A DNA stretch of 8,627 nucleotides from an uncultured Eubacterium sp. GTDB taxonomy: Bacteria; Bacillota_A; Clostridia; Lachnospirales; Lachnospiraceae. Below, one piece after another: positions 5,992 through 8,627 of the stretch. The stretch's first letter is position 1. Each line of letters opens with the position of its first letter. A model generated the notes under the pieces. It did no database searches, had not been told where the DNA came from, and saw nothing but the letters and a program-made list of their open reading frames with translations. The stretch is from contig CAOKJJ010000196.1 in NCBI GenBank assembly GCA_948468465.1, forward strand, positions 1 to 8,627. Reading direction: 5' to 3'. The translations under genes and the position numbers were made by a program.

Positions 5992-8064
5992 CTACAGCCG
6001 CTTCATTGTTGGCTTTTTCACGCCGGAACTTTTCAGCAGCGCTCTGTATTTATCCATTTGTGAATTGTAAGTATAAAACACTGCTTTCGAATGAATATTG
6101 CTGAACGCCTTATTATTGATCTTTACGATATTTTTGCTCTTCAGCTTGATCTTCTTTAATTTCTTGCAGTCGTTAAACGCTTTTGCACTGATGCTCTTCA
6201 TATTTTTATTAATAACGACAGTGGAAATACTTTTATTTCCTTTCAGTGCATTGTTCGTAATCAGCGTTACGCGGTAACGGACTCCTCCGGATGATACGGT
6301 CTCCGGTATCGTGACACTGCTGACATTCGCATTTACAAGTCCCACGAACTTTACGGTCGGATTGCCCGGATTCGAAGAGCTTACTTTGTACAGATTATTG
6401 CCTTTTGTAATATCTGTGCCTTTCGCCGCCGGTTTTGCCGCGTTTGCGCCGATGGTCGTACCGGTTGCCGTATTGCGCCAGACTGCGTTTACCGTAAAGT
6501 CCTCTGTTACAATATCTGTCAGATCTTTGTCCCAGGACAATGTATAGCCGGACATGGACCATGCGGGAGGAGTTGCGTACGCTCCTTCATCTACCTGCAC
6601 CACTTCGGAACGGTCATTAAAATTGTCCACAAACGTTACATTGAACAGCTTATTCCATACCTGATGCACTCTCGTATCCTGTTTGATCGCCGTATAAGTG
6701 CCGCTCCAGCTCATCCGGTATCCGGGACGGCCTTCCACACTTGGCGGCACCGCGTCCTTGCCCTCCACAACTTCCTGTGTGGATATCAGATTGGAATAAG
6801 TCGAGTTTGTATAAAAACTAACAGTATACGTACGCTCTGCCGTAAGGCCGTTGGAGGTTGCGTATATTGCCGCCTGTGAACCGTTATGGCACAGTACCGT
6901 TACTTTGGTCCCGGTAAATACACCGCTTCCGATAGAGGTCGTCCGCATCGGGATTGTAATCTGGTGCAGCGCTTCACAGTTTGCAAACGCCTGATCGCCA
7001 ATCGTCGTCACATTGCCCGGAACGACAAAATCCACTAAAGATTTGCATCCCAAAAATGCACGGTTCCCGATAATTTTCATATCGTCTGTCATATTTACTT
7101 TTTTTAATTTTTCACAGCCCTGAAACGTGCCTGGATTGATCGTCGTGACACCCGCAGGAATCGTGATCTCTTCCAACGCGCTGTCGCCGCGGAACGCTTC
7201 TTCGCCAAGTGAAGTCAATCCAACCGGAAGCAAAATGGACTTTAGCAGTTTACATTCTGCAAACGCATGGTCGCCAATCTTTTTCACCGTCTCCGGTATT
7301 GTAATCGTCTGCAGCGTAGGAGAACCCCAGAAAGCGCCTTCAGCGATTTCGGTCAGTGTAAAGGAAACTGCGTCCGGCACTTTATATTCTGCTGCCGAAT
7401 TGGCAAGCGGATACTGGACAAGTGTATACAGTCCCGTTCCAGCGCCGGCTGTGTAATAATACAACGCATTATCAATAATCTTATATCTCTGGTTTCCGTC
7501 GCCGACTTTCATGCTGTTTAACGCCACACAATCCGCAAATACATATTTGCCGATCGAATTCGTCGTAGCAGCTATCTCTACCGTTGTAAGATCATGGCAG
7601 GCAAAAAAAGCCCTATCGCCGATCGTACGTATTCCAAATACTTTTCCGTCGCTGTTCGTACCGCCTGACATCGTTACTTTTTGAATGCCAAGATTTCCGC
7701 TGAAAGCATTCTCCGCAATCGCCGTAACATCATAGGAAGTCGTAACGGTCGTCGGCTGCTGCGCAGAACCTCCTGTGCCGCCCGTATTTCCTCCGGACGC
7801 CGCCGTACGCGTCACTGAAATTTTTGTAGGAATCGCAAGTTCTTTCATTCCTCCGTTATAGCCGGTAATCTCAGCCTCTTTGCCGTTAATGCGAAACGTA
7901 AAGCCTCCCGCAGTCGTACGCCCGTCAGCAGAAGTATCTTCCACTTCGCTGCCTGCACTCTGCGGGGCAGCCATTACAAAATCCGTTTCTACATATGGTA
8001 CCGTAACAGCCGATGTAAGCGTTGCCGCCGCCACAAACGCTGCTGCCCATACTTTTCGTCTCAT
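5992..8064 (-). CDS. Secreted BspA-type leucine-rich-repeat protein, paralogue and first gene of the operon
   Basis: A 690-residue exported protein with the same architecture as the gene that follows it. Residues 1 to about 33 are a signal peptide (MRRK, then an Ala/Val-rich core, cleavage near VMA-AP). LRRs cover about 111-390, again with the AF-x-x-C-x-x-L...I-P-x-x-V-x-x-I-G pattern (for example AFANCEALHQITIPMRTTSIG, cut here at 359-379) and an island repeat around 190-230. Two Flg_new-type repeats lie at about 412-470 and 474-529, then an Ala/Thr/Gly linker, an LRR block at about 580-655 and a basic tail ending TMKRL. Residues 86-110 are a Gly/Thr/Ser/Gln-rich insert. No sortase motif or membrane anchor is seen. 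The start has GGGGG 7 bases upstream, and a good promoter precedes it. Likely a surface or secreted binding protein; its partner is unknown. Confidence 0.93.
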   Translation of the reverse strand: MRRKVWAAAFVAAATLTSAVTVPYVETDFVMAAPQSAGSEVEDTSADGRTTAGGFTFRINGKEAEITGYNGGMKELAIPTKISVTRTAASGGNTGGTGGSAQQPTTVTTSYDVTAIAENAFSGNLGIQKVTMSGGTNSDGKVFGIRTIGDRAFFACHDLTTVEIAATTNSIGKYVFADCVALNSMKVGDGNQRYKIIDNALYYYTAGAGTGLYTLVQYPLANSAAEYKVPDAVSFTLTEIAEGAFWGSPTLQTITIPETVKKIGDHAFAECKLLKSILLPVGLTSLGEEAFRGDSALEEITIPAGVTTINPGTFQGCEKLKKVNMTDDMKIIGNRAFLGCKSLVDFVVPGNVTTIGDQAFANCEALHQITIPMRTTSIGSGVFTGTKVTVLCHNGSQAAIYATSNGLTAERTYTVSFYTNSTYSNLISTQEVVEGKDAVPPSVEGRPGYRMSWSGTYTAIKQDTRVHQVWNKLFNVTFVDNFNDRSEVVQVDEGAYATPPAWSMSGYTLSWDKDLTDIVTEDFTVNAVWRNTATGTTIGANAAKPAAKGTDITKGNNLYKVSSSNPGNPTVKFVGLVNANVSSVTIPETVSSGGVRYRVTLITNNALKGNKSISTVVINKNMKSISAKAFNDCKKLKKIKLKSKNIVKINNKAFSNIHSKAVFYTYNSQMDKYRALLKSSGVKKPTMKRL

Positions 8065-8111
8065 TTGAATCCCCCTGTGCTAATTTTTTACTAACTTTAC
8101 CACTATAAGAA

Positions 8112-8140
8112 ATTATATACTATTCATCCATAATCTTCAA
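8112..8140 (-). promoter_or_regulatory. Sigma-A-type promoter of the LRR operon
   Basis: Reading leftwards, TTGAAG (8140-8135; 4 of 6) and a perfect TATAAT (8117-8112) are separated by exactly 17 bases. Transcription would begin near 8105, giving a leader of about 40 bases before the ATG at 8064. This makes the two LRR genes and the small peptide gene a unit separate from the FliD-like gene upstream. Confidence 0.7.
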
Positions 8141-8142
8141 CA

Positions 8143-8161
8143 ATATTTCTGATAGAAATAT
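8143..8161 (-). other. Small A/T-rich hairpin after the FliD-like gene
   Basis: ATATTTC (8143-8149) and GAAATAT (8155-8161) form a perfect 7-bp inverted repeat with a 5-base loop, 10 bases after the stop codon of the gene to the right. It is short, weak and lacks a T-tract, so at best it is a poor terminator or a transcript-end structure. Confidence 0.3.
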
Positions 8162-8171
8162 CTGGCAATCG

Positions 8172-8627
8172 TTACAGCATACAATCAATATGATTTCCGA
8201 CAAAACTGTTTACCATCTGCTGTGCGGACTGCATCTGCATACTGTCCGGCGATAGGCTCGCCGCTGCAGTCTGTGTATTGCCGGCCTCCGTCTTTTTTGT
8301 CTGGGCGCTTTGCTTTGGTATATCCAGATTGTTTTTCAGAAACATCCGGTACGTCTGCTTCATCTGCTTTTCTGTCATTTTTGCGTACTCCGCGTCTTCT
8401 GAAAACAGAACGCTTACCTGATATCTGCCTGTATCCTGCAGCTTCTTTTTATCAATCTTCATCTTTCCGCTGCTTTGTACCGTAATGCCAATCTCACCAA
8501 GCTCATCCGCATGTTCTTTCGTCAGTTTTTTCATCTTAGACAGATAACGGCTTACCTGATCGTCATTCATTCCTTTTGCGGAATCCACATAATTGTTGTA
8601 CGTATTGACAAACGCCTGCACTTTGTC
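8172..8627 (-). CDS. FliD-like (flagellar cap/hook-associated protein 2-like) C-terminal fragment, cut by window edge
   Basis: The reading frame enters from beyond the right edge and ends at TAA 8174-8172; 151 residues are visible, beginning DKVQAFVNTYNNYVDSAKG. The GTG at 8621 is most simply an internal valine codon, as the frame stays open to the edge. The pattern F-V-x-x-Y-N-x-x-V-D, a helical stretch, then ELGEIGITVQSSGKMKIDKKKL and VSVLFSED matches the order seen near the end of FliD (a YN-x-x-V-D helix, an L-G-I-T-x-x-x-D-G-x-L-x-I-D-x-x-K-L turn, then V-x-x-L-F). FliD caps the growing flagellar filament. The remaining tail, rich in Gln, Ser and Thr and ending HIDCML, is not typical of FliD. 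It may be a divergent FliD or a protein reusing that fold; only the missing N-terminal part could settle this. Confidence 0.55.
   Translation of the reverse strand, partial: DKVQAFVNTYNNYVDSAKGMNDDQVSRYLSKMKKLTKEHADELGEIGITVQSSGKMKIDKKKLQDTGRYQVSVLFSEDAEYAKMTEKQMKQTYRMFLKNNLDIPKQSAQTKKTEAGNTQTAAASLSPDSMQMQSAQQMVNSFVGNHIDCML

Noticed and set aside
3942..8064. Repeated LRR segments as a CRISPR array or DNA repeat element
   Set aside because: The repetition is at protein level (LRR consensus) with varied DNA and no constant repeat-spacer pattern.
8619..8621. GTG at 8621 as the start of the FliD-like gene
   Set aside because: The frame remains open to the window edge and the FliD-like pattern begins at once, so the codon is more likely an internal valine.

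Overview
The window looks like chromosome from a motile Gram-positive anaerobe of the class Clostridia, most likely a Lachnospiraceae relative. This rests on strong AGGAGG-type ribosome sites, a CheC phosphatase (found in CheC/CheD-type chemotaxis but not in enterics), a methyl-accepting chemotaxis protein, and secreted BspA-type leucine-rich-repeat proteins carrying Listeria/Bacteroides-type repeats. The assignment is an inference from gene content; there is no marker gene that fixes the genus.

Layout, left to right. Positions 1-73 (minus) hold the first 24 codons of an XRE-type helix-turn-helix regulator, with a -10 box and a 10-bp palindrome in its leader. Positions 152 to about 430 (minus) are a decayed GNAT acetyltransferase: its acetyl-CoA-binding core is readable, but stops and a frame change break it. 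On the plus strand follow a cyclophilin-type peptidyl-prolyl isomerase (551-1072) with a good sigma-A promoter, then cheC (1214-1843). A perfect 18-bp hairpin at 1875-1916 separates cheC from the convergent chemoreceptor gene (minus, 2000-3646).

The right half, all on the minus strand, is the most interesting part. A promoter with a perfect TATAAT (8112-8140) drives two paralogous secreted LRR proteins of 690 and 676 residues, only 19 bp apart. They are followed 31 bp later by a short gene (3782-3910) for a 42-residue, almost wholly hydrophobic peptide with an acidic tail. A hairpin with a T-tract (3712-3739) follows, and a sigma-28-like promoter for the chemoreceptor overlaps it. Upstream, the window ends inside the 3' part of a gene whose product resembles the C-terminal region of the flagellar cap protein FliD.

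Taken together, a motility/chemotaxis theme (FliD-like protein, chemoreceptor with possible sigma-28 control, CheC) surrounds a putative surface or secreted LRR operon. The two LRR proteins share one design: signal peptide, an LRR opening module split by a low-complexity insert (poly-Asn in one, Gly/Thr/Ser/Gln in the other), LRRs, two divergent Flg_new-type repeats, then a closing LRR module without the insert. Neither has a visible sortase motif or C-terminal membrane anchor.
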